The notes under the pieces are model-generated. The model searched no databases. It saw nothing but the letters and a program-made list of their open reading frames with translations, and was not told the DNA's origin. 64,000 nucleotides of DNA from JACCZR01 sp963830065. GTDB lineage: Bacteria > Actinomycetota > Thermoleophilia > Solirubrobacterales > Thermoleophilaceae. Shown here one piece after another: positions 23,856 to 33,118 of this stretch. Numbering within the stretch: position 1 is the first letter of the stretch; every line of letters begins with the position of its first letter. The stretch is from NCBI GenBank assembly GCA_963830065.1, contig CAWHLA010000010.1:186001-250000 (forward strand). Direction: 5' to 3'. The translations under genes and the position numbers were made by a program.

Positions 23856-24967
23856 GCGGCCTGCTCGTCGGCCTCCTCGTCGGCCTCCTCAGGCGCATCC
23901 GCCGGCGCCGCGGGGGCCTCGCCTTGATCGGGCAGGGCAACTACCGCCACCGGCGGCTCGGCCCCCGTGGCCTCGTAGACCTTGCGCTCGATCTCGGCGA
24001 ACACCTCGGGGTGCTCGCGCAGGTAGCCCTTGGCGTTGTTGCGCCCCTGGCCGAGGCGCTCTTCGCCGTAGGAGAAGAACGAGCCGGACTTGCGCACGAT
24101 GTCGTGCTCGAGCCCGAGGTCGATCAGGCAGCCCTCGGCGGAGATCCCCTCGCCGTACTCGATGTCGAACTCGGCCTGGCGGAACGGCGCCGCGCACTTG
24201 TTCTTGACCACCTTCACCCTCACCCGGTTGCCGACCGCCTCTGTGCCTTCCTTGAGGGTCTCGATGCGGCGGATGTCCAGGCGGGCGGACGAGTAGAACT
24301 TCAGCGCGCGGCCGCCGGGCTGGGTCTCCGGGGAGCCGAACATGACGCCGACCTTCTCCCGGATCTGGTTGGTGAACACGCACATCGTGTTCGCCCGGTT
24401 GAGGTTGCCGGCCAGCTTGCGCATGGCCTGGCTCATCATGCGGGCCTGGACGCCGACCGTCTGGTCGCCCATCGCCCCCTCGAGCTCGGCCTTGGGGGTC
24501 AGCGCCGCCACCGAGTCGATGGCCACCACGTCCACCGCTCCGGAGCGGATCAGCAGGTCGGCGATCTCGAGCGCCTGCTCGCCGTGGTCGGGCTGGGAGA
24601 CCAGCAGCTCGTCGATGTCCACCCCGATGCGCTTGGCGTACGCGGGGTCCATGGCGTGCTCGGCGTCGATGAAGGCGCAGATGCCGCCCATCTTCTGGGC
24701 GTTGGCCAGCACGTGGTAGAGCAGCGTCGTCTTTCCCGACGACTCCGGGCCGAAGACCTCGACGATGCGCCCGCGGGGCAGGCCGCCGACGCCCAGCGCG
24801 AGGTCGAGCGACAGGGCGCCCGTGGGCACGGCGGAGACGCGCACCTGGGCCGCGTCGTCGCCCATCTTCATGATCGAGCCGGCGCCGAACTGCCGCTCGA
24901 TCTGCGTCAGCGCGCCGTTCAGCGCGGTGTCACGGGCCTTGGCTGCCTTCTCCTGCTCCTTGTCCAT
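23852..24967 (-). CDS. recA: Recombinase RecA
   Basis: The 371-residue protein has Walker A FGPESSGKTT near residue 65, the DAEHAMDPAY and VVAIDSVAALTPKAE strands, the L2 region with FGSPETQPGGRALKFYSS, and an acidic alanine-rich C-terminal tail. It forms filaments on ssDNA, performs strand exchange and stimulates LexA cleavage. ATG 24967 has AGGAG 5 nt upstream, but that site lies inside a strong hairpin. No GAAC-N4-GTTC actinobacterial LexA box is visible just upstream. The upstream genes (cinA, thpR, two small genes) run in the same direction, so cotranscription is likely. Confidence 0.97.
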   Translation of the reverse strand: MDKEQEKAAKARDTALNGALTQIERQFGAGSIMKMGDDAAQVRVSAVPTGALSLDLALGVGGLPRGRIVEVFGPESSGKTTLLYHVLANAQKMGGICAFIDAEHAMDPAYAKRIGVDIDELLVSQPDHGEQALEIADLLIRSGAVDVVAIDSVAALTPKAELEGAMGDQTVGVQARMMSQAMRKLAGNLNRANTMCVFTNQIREKVGVMFGSPETQPGGRALKFYSSARLDIRRIETLKEGTEAVGNRVRVKVVKNKCAAPFRQAEFDIEYGEGISAEGCLIDLGLEHDIVRKSGSFFSYGEERLGQGRNNAKGYLREHPEVFAEIERKVYEATGAEPPVAVVALPDQGEAPAAPADAPEEADEEADEQAA

Positions 24968-25572
24968 GCGTTCTCCTACGAAGTTCTGGGACTTGCACCG
25001 TAGGAGTGCGGTCGGACGGCTTCTCGCCCCCTGAGAGGTCCTCCGCCAGGCGCGAGTAGACGTACAGGTCCTCCCGCGCGCCGTGGCGGTATCGAAGCTT
25101 GCGCAGAAGGCCCTCGCGCGTGAACCCGGCGCTTCTCGGCCACCCGCTGGGAGGCCTCGTTGTGCGGCGAGGCGTACAGGTCGAGCCGCTCGAAGCCGCC
25201 CTCGGAGAGGGCCCAGGACGACAGCAGGCGCACGGCGCGGCTGCCCAGGCCGCGCCCCCGGCGCGCCGCGGCGACCCAGTAGCCCACCTCGGCGCGCCGG
25301 TCGCGCCAGTTGACGTCGGTGATGCCCACCGCGCCCTGGAGCTCTTCGCCGATGGCCAGCGTGAGGGCCCGGCCGGCCAGCCGCTGCGGCTCGACGTGGA
25401 TGAGGAAGGCCTGGCCCTCCTCGGTGCCGTAGGTCGCGGGCACGTTGGTCCAGCGCGGTATCTCGGGGTCCGACAGCTCCCGCACCAGTGCCCCCAGGTC
25501 GGCTCGCCGGTAAGGCCGCAGACGGACGTCGCCGTCGGCCAGCGGCGGGTCGGGGTAGTGCAGCTCGGGCAC
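24930..25572 (-). CDS. GNAT N-acetyltransferase (RimJ/RimL type), frameshifted
   Basis: From GTG 25572 the product starts MPELHYPDPPLADGDVRLR and has the acetyl-CoA motif ARRGRGLGSRAVRLL and an NEASQRVAEK segment of RimJ/RimL acetyltransferases. The expected continuation AGFTREGLLRKLRYRHG, then REDLYVYSRL, lies one frame over; a single extra base at about 25131 explains it. In the restored frame the stop is at 24930, which overlaps the recA start by about 38 nt, so a second lesion or a real overlap is possible. It is part of the cinA-recA gene string. The substrate (protein N-terminus or small molecule) is unknown. Confidence 0.72.
24968..25010 (-). promoter_or_regulatory. Hairpin sequestering the recA ribosome binding site
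   Basis: A perfect 8-bp inverted repeat CTCCTACG (24973-24980) and CGTAGGAG (24999-25006) flanks an inner AAGT/ACTT pair, with a 4-nt bulge on one side. In the minus-strand mRNA the 3' arm contains the AGGAG that precedes ATG 24967, so folding would hide the ribosome site. Confidence 0.5.
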
Positions 25573-25581
25573 CCGCCGGCG

Positions 25582-25882
25582 TCAGGCGGGAGCGAACAGC
25601 TCGTCGAGCAGGACTCGCGCCTCCGGCGGGGCGGTTGCCTCCAGCACCAGGTCGGAGGCGCTCTCGTCGAACGAGAAGTCGAAGAACGGGCAGCAATCGC
25701 GCTCACGCCGCACGAGGTCGCGCAGCTCGCGTCTCGGTGGCCCCGTCGGCGCTGAAGCGCAGCCGCAGGCCGTCCTCGATCGGCTCCCGCGCCCGCAGCG
25801 AGCGCCTCATCAGGGCCGCCGCCTCCTCGCGCCGGCCCTGCTGGGCCTCGGCGGTCAGGCGGCAGGCGACCGGCTCGCTCAC
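25582..25882 (-). CDS. Small hypothetical protein, frameshifted
   Basis: GTG 25882 overlaps the thpR stop (GTGA) and opens a frame VSEPVACRLTAEAQQGRREE that runs into AREPIEDGLRLRF. After one extra base near 25729 the sequence continues TELRDLVRRERDCCPFFDF and ends FAPA at 25582, giving about 99 residues. The ERDCCPFFDF segment recurs in small actinobacterial proteins often found beside metal or redox genes, but I cannot name a family. Both halves have coding-type codon use and fit the tight gene spacing. Confidence 0.6.
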
Positions 25883-26437
25883 CTTTCCAGCGTAAACCCC
25901 CGCAGGGGCTCGTATACGGCGCCCCTCGGGGTGCAGCGTGGAGCGGTACAGCACGACCCGATCGGCCTCGAAGGCAGGCGGCAGCGCCCCGGTGTCCGGG
26001 GCCGCGGCGACCCGGTGACCCCGCCTCACCCGCGCCAGGGTCACGTGCGGCCAGAAGGGGCGCTTCTCGGGCTCGTAGAGCCCCTCCCCGGCCAGCGCGG
26101 CGGACACCGACCCCTGCAGCTCACCGCATGCTCGCGCGGGGTCGTCGAGGTCCAGGGCCAGGAGGCGCGGCCGCCGGGGCGGGACGGCGCGCACGGCCGC
26201 GGGCACCAGCCCGACGGGCCCCACCCCGGTGACGGCACCCGCGGTGAGCGCGCCGATCCGCCCGATCTCCTCCTCCGCCCGCCACCCGAGGAAAGCCAGC
26301 GTCACGTGCAGCGACTCGGAGGGGACCAGCCGCCAGGCGTCGTCGGGGCTCAGCAGGCGGGCGACGTGGGCCCGGCTGGCCTCGGGCAGCTCCAGCGCAA
26401 CGAACAGCCGCGCCTTAGAAGGTCGGCTCTTCGCCAC
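25879..26437 (-). CDS. thpR: RNA 2',3'-cyclic phosphodiesterase (2'-5' RNA ligase family), frameshifted
   Basis: The protein has the family pattern ARLFVALELP at the N-terminus and two HxT motifs, HVTLAFLGW near residue 44 and HVTLARVRRG near residue 131. The predicted C-terminus TLHPEGRR is followed, one frame over, by YEPLRGFTLER and a TGA at 25879. One extra base near 25915 accounts for the shift and gives ~185 residues, normal for the family. GTG 26437 overlaps cinA by 23 nt. thpR next to cinA and recA is a common arrangement. Activity on 2',3'-cyclic phosphates is known for the family. Confidence 0.85.
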
Positions 26438-27704
26438 GGAGTAGGCGCCTCAGCAGGTGCATGCCCACCGTGGTCGAGCGGTCGCGGACCTCAGCCCGGT
26501 CGCCCGGCAGACGCGCCTCGCGGGCGAGCGTCGAGCCGTCGCCCAGCCGAGCGCACCAGCACACCGTGCCCACGGGCTTGTCCTCGGTCCCCCCGCCGGG
26601 GCCGGCGATTCCGGTGATCGACAGGGCGGTGTCCGCCCCGAAGCGCGCCAGCGCACCTTCGGCCATCGCCGACGCAACCTCGGGCGACACCGCGCCGTGG
26701 GCCTCGATCAGCGCCGGGTCCACACCGAGCTGCTCGACCTTGGCCTCGTCGGCGTATGTGACCGCCCCTCCCACCACGTAGGCCGACGACCCGGCGCGCT
26801 CGGTCAGTCGCGCCGCCATCAGCCCCCCGGTGCACGACTCGGCCAGCGCCAGGCGGCGGCCCGCCAGCAGGGCGGCCACCTGATCGTCGACCGAACTTCC
26901 GTCCGAGGAGAACAGCGTGTCGCCGTGGCGGGAGGCGACCATCTCGGCCAGCTGGGTGTACAGGCCTTCGGCGCCCGGCTCGTAGCGCGTCACGACCTCC
27001 ACTTCGCCGCGGCGCAGGCAGGTGGTGATCTCCAGCGGCGAGAGGTCGCCGAGCTCGCCCTCGGCCACGCGCAGCGTCTCGGCGATCTCCGACTCGGGGA
27101 TCCCGAAAAGGCGGAGCATGCGCTGCTCGTAGGACGTGCGCCCGCCGATGGCCGACCGGAGCTCGTCGGACTCGGCCGCCTCTTTCCACATCGCGTGAAG
27201 CTCGCGCGGCGGGCCGGGCAGGACGACCACCGTGGGCCGGGCGCCGTCGAGCGGGGGCACGACCAGACCCGGCGCCGTCCCCGCGGGGGGGATCACGTGC
27301 GCTCCCTCGGGCACCATCGCCTGCTTTCGATTGGCGGTGCGGACCGCCTCGAAGTCCAGGTCCGGCCAGCGCCTGAGCAGCGGCCGCAGGATGTCGGCGA
27401 TCCGGGCCTCGAGCTCGGTGTCGAGGAACAGGGGCCGGCCCGTGAAGCCGGCCACGACCTCGGTGGTCAGGTCGTCGGCCGTCGGGCCTAGCCCGCCGCT
27501 GGTCACGATCAAGTCGACGCCCTGCTCAGCCATGAACCCCAGCTGGGCCTCCATGTCCTCGGGGCGGTCCCCGCAGATGGTGATGTGGGCGAGGTCGACG
27601 CCCAGCTCGCGCAGGCGGTCGGACAGCCACGGCCCGTTGCGGTCCTGCACCCGGCCGGTCAGGACCTCGGTCCCGGTGACGACGATGCCCGCGCGGGCGG
27701 GCAT
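26415..27704 (-). CDS. cinA: CinA-like protein: nucleotide-binding domain plus NMN deamidase domain
   Basis: The 429-residue protein has the N-terminal MoaB/MogA-like domain (VVTGTEVLTGRVQDRNG, TSGGLGPTADDLT, LPGPPRELHAMW) and the C-terminal PncC domain from about residue 270 (LALAESCTGGLMAARLT, ITGIAGPGGGTEDKPVGTV). Family members hydrolyse ADP-ribose or deamidate NMN in pyridine nucleotide recycling. The length is normal for full CinA. ATG 27704 follows the RodZ-like gene by 7 nt and thpR overlaps its end, so it belongs to the ftsK-recA gene string. Confidence 0.94.
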   Translation of the reverse strand: MPARAGIVVTGTEVLTGRVQDRNGPWLSDRLRELGVDLAHITICGDRPEDMEAQLGFMAEQGVDLIVTSGGLGPTADDLTTEVVAGFTGRPLFLDTELEARIADILRPLLRRWPDLDFEAVRTANRKQAMVPEGAHVIPPAGTAPGLVVPPLDGARPTVVVLPGPPRELHAMWKEAAESDELRSAIGGRTSYEQRMLRLFGIPESEIAETLRVAEGELGDLSPLEITTCLRRGEVEVVTRYEPGAEGLYTQLAEMVASRHGDTLFSSDGSSVDDQVAALLAGRRLALAESCTGGLMAARLTERAGSSAYVVGGAVTYADEAKVEQLGVDPALIEAHGAVSPEVASAMAEGALARFGADTALSITGIAGPGGGTEDKPVGTVCWCARLGDGSTLAREARLPGDRAEVRDRSTTVGMHLLRRLLRGEEPTF

Positions 27705-27711
27705 CAGGGGG

Positions 27712-28503
27712 TCAGGCGCACGGGCGCTGGCCGGCCTCGAGCGGCTGCACCTTCGTCGGCGTGACGTCGTATCCCACCGGGACGGGCGAGGGCTCCAGCG
27801 GCACCGACTTCCCGTTGGCCGTGAGCTTGACCGACGTCTTCCCGAGGTTCAGCCGGACCCGCTTTGCCTTGAAGTTGCGCGACGAGTCGAGGGTGCCCTC
27901 GAAGACGATCTCGGTGCCAGGCCCGGTGTCCACGCACACGTAGGTGGGCACCGTCGGCGCGACGTTGAGCGTGGCCTGAGCGCGAGCCGGCGCGCGCTTG
28001 GGCTTGGGCTGTTGAGCCTGCTTGGTCGTCGTCTTGTTCTCGTTGGAGGACTTCTCGCTGCCCCCCTTGTCCTCGCCGCCGATCAGCCCGATCACCGCCA
28101 ACAGGACCAGGACGGCGATCAGGGTGCCGACGATCACGGCCAGCGGGCTGGGGCCGCCCCGGCCTCCCCGCGGCGCCGGGGAGGGGCGGCGCTCCCGCCG
28201 CTCGCGTCGCTCGCGACGGTCTCCCCCGCGCGACGGCGCAGGCACCGGCTGGATGTCCGCCTCCTCGCGGTCCTCGATCTGCTGGCGGAACTGCTCCACG
28301 AGCGGGTGGGGATCCAGTCCCAGCAGCTCGGCGTAGGTACGGATGAACGAGCGCACGGTGGTCGCGCCGGGCAGCACCGCGAACTCCTCGTTCTCGAGGG
28401 CACGGAGGTACTTGGCACGGATTTTCGTCCGCGCCTCGACGTCGGCGATGTCCAGCTCGTGACGGATGCGCGCCTGGCGCAGCGTCTCCCCAATGGGTGG
28501 CAC
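27712..28503 (-). CDS. RodZ-like HTH membrane protein
   Basis: The 263-residue product begins with an Xre-type helix-turn-helix (GETLRQARIRHELDIADVEARTKI) and the RodZ-like YLRALENEEFAVLPG stretch. A basic linker, one membrane helix near residues 120-142 (LAVIVGTLIAVLVLLAVIGLIGG), a low-complexity linker and a C-terminal beta domain of DUF4115 type (GTEIVFEGTLD to GYDVTP) follow. RodZ links MreB to the envelope in rods. No MreB is in the window, so the role here is inferred. It lies between ftsK and cinA with short gaps. Confidence 0.83.
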   Translation of the reverse strand: MPPIGETLRQARIRHELDIADVEARTKIRAKYLRALENEEFAVLPGATTVRSFIRTYAELLGLDPHPLVEQFRQQIEDREEADIQPVPAPSRGGDRRERRERRERRPSPAPRGGRGGPSPLAVIVGTLIAVLVLLAVIGLIGGEDKGGSEKSSNENKTTTKQAQQPKPKRAPARAQATLNVAPTVPTYVCVDTGPGTEIVFEGTLDSSRNFKAKRVRLNLGKTSVKLTANGKSVPLEPSPVPVGYDVTPTKVQPLEAGQRPCA

Positions 28504-28527
28504 GGCGCCTATTCTGGCGGAACCGGG

Positions 28528-30930
28528 CTACTCGTCCGTAGTAGCGCCGACCATCGGGTCGGCCAGCTGCTCCAGAACGCGCGGCAGGTCGGCCTCGGTG
28601 ACCAGTACCTGGCGGGCCTTCGAGCCCTCGTATCCCGAGATCACGCCCCGGCGCTCCATCATGTCGATGAGCCGTCCCGCGCGCGTGTAACCCACCCGGA
28701 GGCGCCGCTGGAGCATGGACGTAGAGGCAGTGCCCATCTGCACCACCGTGGCGATCGCGTCGGCGAGCAGGTCGTCCTGGTCGGCGCTGAACTCGTCGTC
28801 GCCCTCGGGCTCGCCCTCGGTGTCTACGGCCTCGAGCAGCTCCTCCTGGAGCTCGGGCTCACCCTGGCGGCGCCAGTGGTCGGTCAGCTTGAGGATCTGG
28901 TCCTCGTCGATGAACGCCCCCTGGATGCGGGCCGAGCGCGACTCGCCGGCGGGCCGGAACAGCATGTCGCCCTGGCCCAGCAGCGATTCCGCGCCGTTCT
29001 GGTCGAGGATCACGCGCGAGTCGGTCTGGGAGGCGACTGCGAACGCGATGCGCGCTGGGACGTTGGCCTTGATCATGCCCGTGATCACGTCGGCACTCGG
29101 GCGCTGGGTGGCCAGCAGCAGATGGATGCCGACCGCGCGCGACTTCTGGGCGAGGCGGATGATCGAGTCCTCGACCTCGCCGGGAGCGATCATCATCAGG
29201 TCGGCGAGCTCGTCGATCACGCAGAGGATGTAGGGCAGCGGCCGCTCGCCCTCGCGCAGCCGGGCCCGGTTGAGCTCCTCGAGGTTGCGCGTGCGAGCAG
29301 CGCTCATCACGTCGTAGCGCTCCTCCATCTCCTTGATCAGGTTGGCCAGCGCGTTGGCGGCCAGGCGCGGGCTGGTGATCACCGGCGTGAGCAGATGCGG
29401 GATGTGCTCGTAGTGGTTGAGCTCGACCCGCTTGGGATCCACCAGCACCAGCCGCACCTCGTTCGGCGTGGCCCGCAGCAGGATCGAGGACAGCATCGCG
29501 TTCACGCAGCCCGACTTGCCCGAGCCGGTGGTGCCCGCCACCAGCACGTGGGGCTGCTTGGCCAGGTCGGCCCCGATCGACTTGCCGCCGATGTCCTTGC
29601 CCAGCCAGACGGTGAGCGGCGACCACTTGGGCGGCGATTCCTGCAGGACGTCGCCCAGGTGGACCATCTTGCGCACCCGGTTGGGCACCTCGACGCCGAC
29701 CGCCTGCTTGCCCGGAATCGGGGCCAGGATGCGAACGTGCTCGGCGGCCATCGCGTAGGCGAGGTCGTCCTTGAGGTTGGCGACCTTCGACATCTTGATG
29801 CCGGGTGCCAGGCGCAGCTCATAGCGGGTGACGTGCGGGCCGCTCACCGTGCCGGTCACCTGGGCGTCGACGCTGAAGTGGGCCAGCGCCTCCACCACCT
29901 GGCGCCCGCCGCGCTCGATGCCCTTCACGTCGGTCTTCTGGGTTCCGTTGGAGCGGGTGAGGAACTTGTCGCGGGGCAGGCGGTAGTCCAGGTCGTCGGA
30001 CTCGGTGACCGGCGTTCGCCGGTTGCCCATGGGAGTCAGCTCCTCCTGAGCGGGCTCCTCCTCGATCTCAGGGCCCGGCTCGAGGTCGGGCTCCTCCTCG
30101 AAGGCCTCGACCTCCTCGACCTCGCCGGCCTCCGGCTCGCCCTCGAGGTCGAAGTCGTCGACGTCCTCCTCCTCCTCGGGCGGCACCTCGACGTGGGTGG
30201 CCCGCACCACGGGCTCGACCTCGGGTGGCTGATCGTCCTCGGCCGGCAGGGGGCGAGTGCGCTCGGTGCGCAGCACGGCGGCGAACTCGCCGGTGGAGTT
30301 GCGCACGCGCCGGGTGGTGGAAGCGACGCTCTCGCGGGTCCCATTGACGATGCCGGCCACCGACGCGCCGGTCAGCAGCAGCACGCCGGACAGCAGCAGG
30401 AACACGAACAGGATGTGGGCGCCGACCTCCTGGAACAGGGTGCGCACGGCGTAGAACAGGCCCTCGCCGACCACGCCACCGTGCACGCGCAGGTACTCGG
30501 GGTCGAACGTGCCGGTGCGGGCGGTGTCGCCCGGGCCCAGGCCCAGCGAGCCCGCGGCCAGGCCGAGGCAAAGCGCGGCGCCCAGGCACAGCGCGCCGGT
30601 GCGGAACGGGTGGACGGCAGGGAGCATCGGCCGCAGGACCAGGACGGCTCCTGTGCCGAACAGCGCGACGGGGACCAGATAGCCGGCGCCGCCGAAGAGC
30701 AGGAGGAAGCCGTCGGCCATCCCCTCGCCCACCTCGCCGCCGGCCCAGCCCAGGTAGAAGACGCAGGCGAAGAAGGCGGCGAAGGCCACCAGGCCCAGGC
30801 CGATCAGGTCGAGCTGGTGCTGGTCCAGGCGGGGGAGCGCGAGCTTGGGCAGGGAGGGGCCCGACCTGCGAGAGGCCTTCCTGCGGCGCTTGCCCTTGGT
30901 GGGGCGCTTGGTGCGCTTGCGGGTTGCCAC
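28528..30930 (-). CDS. ftsK: DNA translocase FtsK/SpoIIIE
   Basis: The protein (800 residues from GTG 30930) has four N-terminal membrane helices within about residues 35-200, an acidic Pro/Glu-rich linker (about 215-310), and the motor domain with Walker A GTTGSGKSG near residue 465, Walker B ILCVIDELADLMM and ATQRPSADVITG. A C-terminal gamma winged helix follows (STSMLQRRLRVGYTRAGRLID). It pumps chromosomal DNA through the septum. A start at ATG 30981 would add 17 residues; VATRKRTKRP is the more typical N-terminus. It is divergent from the response regulator gene. Confidence 0.95.
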   Translation of the reverse strand: MATRKRTKRPTKGKRRRKASRRSGPSLPKLALPRLDQHQLDLIGLGLVAFAAFFACVFYLGWAGGEVGEGMADGFLLLFGGAGYLVPVALFGTGAVLVLRPMLPAVHPFRTGALCLGAALCLGLAAGSLGLGPGDTARTGTFDPEYLRVHGGVVGEGLFYAVRTLFQEVGAHILFVFLLLSGVLLLTGASVAGIVNGTRESVASTTRRVRNSTGEFAAVLRTERTRPLPAEDDQPPEVEPVVRATHVEVPPEEEEDVDDFDLEGEPEAGEVEEVEAFEEEPDLEPGPEIEEEPAQEELTPMGNRRTPVTESDDLDYRLPRDKFLTRSNGTQKTDVKGIERGGRQVVEALAHFSVDAQVTGTVSGPHVTRYELRLAPGIKMSKVANLKDDLAYAMAAEHVRILAPIPGKQAVGVEVPNRVRKMVHLGDVLQESPPKWSPLTVWLGKDIGGKSIGADLAKQPHVLVAGTTGSGKSGCVNAMLSSILLRATPNEVRLVLVDPKRVELNHYEHIPHLLTPVITSPRLAANALANLIKEMEERYDVMSAARTRNLEELNRARLREGERPLPYILCVIDELADLMMIAPGEVEDSIIRLAQKSRAVGIHLLLATQRPSADVITGMIKANVPARIAFAVASQTDSRVILDQNGAESLLGQGDMLFRPAGESRSARIQGAFIDEDQILKLTDHWRRQGEPELQEELLEAVDTEGEPEGDDEFSADQDDLLADAIATVVQMGTASTSMLQRRLRVGYTRAGRLIDMMERRGVISGYEGSKARQVLVTEADLPRVLEQLADPMVGATTDE

Positions 30931-30989
30931 GGCTCCGGACCGTCTTTCGACGCCGGGTCGCGCGCCCCTGCGCCCTACCATGCCTCCCT

Positions 30990-31670
30990 GTGAGCGATGA
31001 ACCGCGAGTCCTCGTAGTTGAGGACGACGGCGACATCGCCGGCGTGCTGCGCCGCTCGCTCGGGATGGAGGGCTACGAGGTGCGTATCGCCGGCGACGGC
31101 GAGGCGGCTCTGGAAGAGGCCGCCGTGTTCGAGCCTGACGCCGTGGTGCTCGACCTCGGCCTGCCGGGGATAGACGGCGTGGAGGTGTCCCGCCGCCTGC
31201 GCGAGGGCGGCGACGTGCCGATCCTGATCCTCACCGCGCGCGAGTCGCTCGACTCCCGCGTCGAGGGCCTCGACTCGGGCGCCGACGACTACCTGGTCAA
31301 GCCTTTCGAGCGGGAGGAGCTGCTGGCTCGCCTGCGCGCTCTGCTGCGCCGCCGACCGCCCCGGGGCAGCGCGTCTCTCACCAGCGGCGACATCCGCCTG
31401 AACCCGGCCACGCGCGAGGTGTTCCGCGGCGATCGCGCCCTCGACCTCACCAGCCGCGAGTTCGAGCTGCTCGAGCACATGGTCCGCAACGAGCGCCTGG
31501 TGGTCTCGCGGCAGAACCTGCTCGACGAGGTGTGGGACTACCACCCCTACGCCGAGACCAACACGGTCGACGTGTTCGTGTCCAACCTGCGGCGCAAGCT
31601 GGAGGAGGGCGGGGAGCCGCGCGTCCTGCACACCGTGCGTGGGGCGGGCTACGTCCTGAGGCCGGCCTAG
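30990..31670 (+). CDS. OmpR/PhoB-family response regulator
   Basis: From GTG 30990 the 226-residue protein has a receiver domain with LVVEDDGDI, phospho-acceptor Asp in VVLDLGLPGIDG near residue 52, and KPF. A winged-helix DNA-binding domain follows, ending VDVFVSNLRRKLEEGGEPRVLHTVRGAGYVLRP. It should be phosphorylated by the histidine kinase whose gene overlaps its stop by one base (TAGTG). A TACCAT box ends 8 nt before the start, so transcription is probably leaderless. Regulated targets cannot be inferred. Confidence 0.95.
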   Translation: MSDEPRVLVVEDDGDIAGVLRRSLGMEGYEVRIAGDGEAALEEAAVFEPDAVVLDLGLPGIDGVEVSRRLREGGDVPILILTARESLDSRVEGLDSGADDYLVKPFEREELLARLRALLRRRPPRGSASLTSGDIRLNPATREVFRGDRALDLTSREFELLEHMVRNERLVVSRQNLLDEVWDYHPYAETNTVDVFVSNLRRKLEEGGEPRVLHTVRGAGYVLRPA

Positions 31671-33118
31671 TGAACCTCCTCTCCGAGGCGCGGCTGCGGC
31701 TTCCGGTCCGGCTCAAGCTCGCCGTGGTCTCGGCCGGGTTGACCTTCGTGATCCTCCTGCTGTTCGCCGTGGTGGTCGGCACCTTCACCGTGCGGCGGCT
31801 GAACTCGAGCTTCGACTCCGAGCTGCGCTCGGCCACCGCCAGCCTGGCCGACCGCATCCGCCTGCGGCCCGAGCCCACCGTGCCCGAGGACCTGCTCAGC
31901 GCCGCCTCGGCCGGCGGCGCCGAGATCCGCGTGCTCGACCGGTCGGGACGAGTGATCGGCTCGGCCCCGCTGAACGGCGCGAACCTCGGGCCACCGAGCG
32001 ACGACCTGCCCGACGTCGGCGGCTTCCGCGTCGCCTCGCGGCCGCTGCTGGTGGGCAACGTCGGCGGAGGGAGCTTCCAGTCCCCCACGCTCGACCGCCG
32101 CTTCGCCGAGCCGGTGGGCTATGTCCAGTTCGCGCGCCCGCGCGGCGGGTTGACCTCCACCATCGCCCGCATCAAGGCCTTCCTCGGCTTCGGCGTGCTC
32201 GGCGGCACGGCGCTGGCCTTCCTCGCCGGGCTGGCCGTGGCGCGCCGGGCGATGCGGCCTGTCACCCGCCTCACCGCCGCGGCGCGCGAGGTCGCCCGCA
32301 CCCGCGACCCCTCCACCTCCCTCCCCAAGCCCTCGGCCAACGACGAGGTGGCCGACCTGGCCCACACGCTCGAGGACATGCTCGGCGAGCTGGGCGCCGC
32401 GCGCTCGGAGACCGAGTCCGCCCTGAGCCGCCAGCGCGAGTTCGTGGCCGACGCCTCCCACGAGCTGCGCACGCCGCTGACCAGCATCCTGGCCAACCTC
32501 GAGCTGCTGGAGACCGGGCTCAAGGGCGAGCAGGCCGAGATTGCCGAGTCCGCGCTGCGCTCATCGCGCCGCATGCGCCGGCTGGTGGCCGACCTGCTGC
32601 TCCTGGCCCGCGCCGACGCCGGCCGCCAGGCGCCGCGCAGGAGCGTCGACCTGGCGGCCGTGTCCCGCGAAGCTGCCGCCGAGGCCGCGCCGCTGGCCGT
32701 CGAGCATCAGCTCGCGCTCGACGCGCCCGGGCAGCTGTGGGTCCAGGGCGTGCCCGATGACCTGCACCGCGCGGCGTTGAACCTGATCGAGAACGCGCTC
32801 GCCCACACCCCGTCGGGGACCCCGGTGACCGTGTCGGTGCGCGGCCAGGACGGGAGCGCCTGCCTGGAGGTCTCCGACCGCGGCCCCGGCGTGCCCGACG
32901 AGCTGCGTGACCGGGTCTTCGAGCGCTTCTCCCGCGGCGGTGGCGACACCGGCGGCGGCACGGGCAGCGGCCTCGGGCTGGCCATCGTGCGCGCGGTGGC
33001 CGAGGCCCACGGCGGGGTGGTCACCCTCGACGACGCCGAGGGAGGCGGAGCCCGGTTCGTGCTGCGCCTGCCGCTGGCGACCGCGCCGGTCCCGGCCCCC
33101 CAGCACGTGGCGCCTTGA
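31670..33118 (+). CDS. Sensor histidine kinase
   Basis: This 482-residue membrane kinase has a first helix near residues 17-42, an extracytoplasmic sensor region of about 120 residues, a second helix near 165-185 and a HAMP domain. The phospho-acceptor motif is FVADASHELRTPLTSI near residue 262. The catalytic domain has N (NLIENALAHT), G1 (DRGPGVPDE), F and G2 (GTGSGLGLAIV) boxes. It pairs with the response regulator directly upstream. The start is GTG 31670. The sensor domain resembles no ligand-binding family I can name. Its stop overlaps a downstream gene as TTGA. Confidence 0.94.
   Translation: MNLLSEARLRLPVRLKLAVVSAGLTFVILLLFAVVVGTFTVRRLNSSFDSELRSATASLADRIRLRPEPTVPEDLLSAASAGGAEIRVLDRSGRVIGSAPLNGANLGPPSDDLPDVGGFRVASRPLLVGNVGGGSFQSPTLDRRFAEPVGYVQFARPRGGLTSTIARIKAFLGFGVLGGTALAFLAGLAVARRAMRPVTRLTAAAREVARTRDPSTSLPKPSANDEVADLAHTLEDMLGELGAARSETESALSRQREFVADASHELRTPLTSILANLELLETGLKGEQAEIAESALRSSRRMRRLVADLLLLARADAGRQAPRRSVDLAAVSREAAAEAAPLAVEHQLALDAPGQLWVQGVPDDLHRAALNLIENALAHTPSGTPVTVSVRGQDGSACLEVSDRGPGVPDELRDRVFERFSRGGGDTGGGTGSGLGLAIVRAVAEAHGGVVTLDDAEGGGARFVLRLPLATAPVPAPQHVAP

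Noticed and set aside
24975..25010. An SOS/LexA box ahead of recA
   Set aside because: GAAC is present but the matching GTTC at the required spacing is not; the dominant symmetry is the ribosome-site hairpin.
27232..30993. A very long plus-strand open frame opposite ftsK, the RodZ-like gene and cinA
   Set aside because: It is antisense to three well-supported genes, its protein is low complexity (Arg/Gly/Ala/Val/His-rich), and high GC makes such open frames common.
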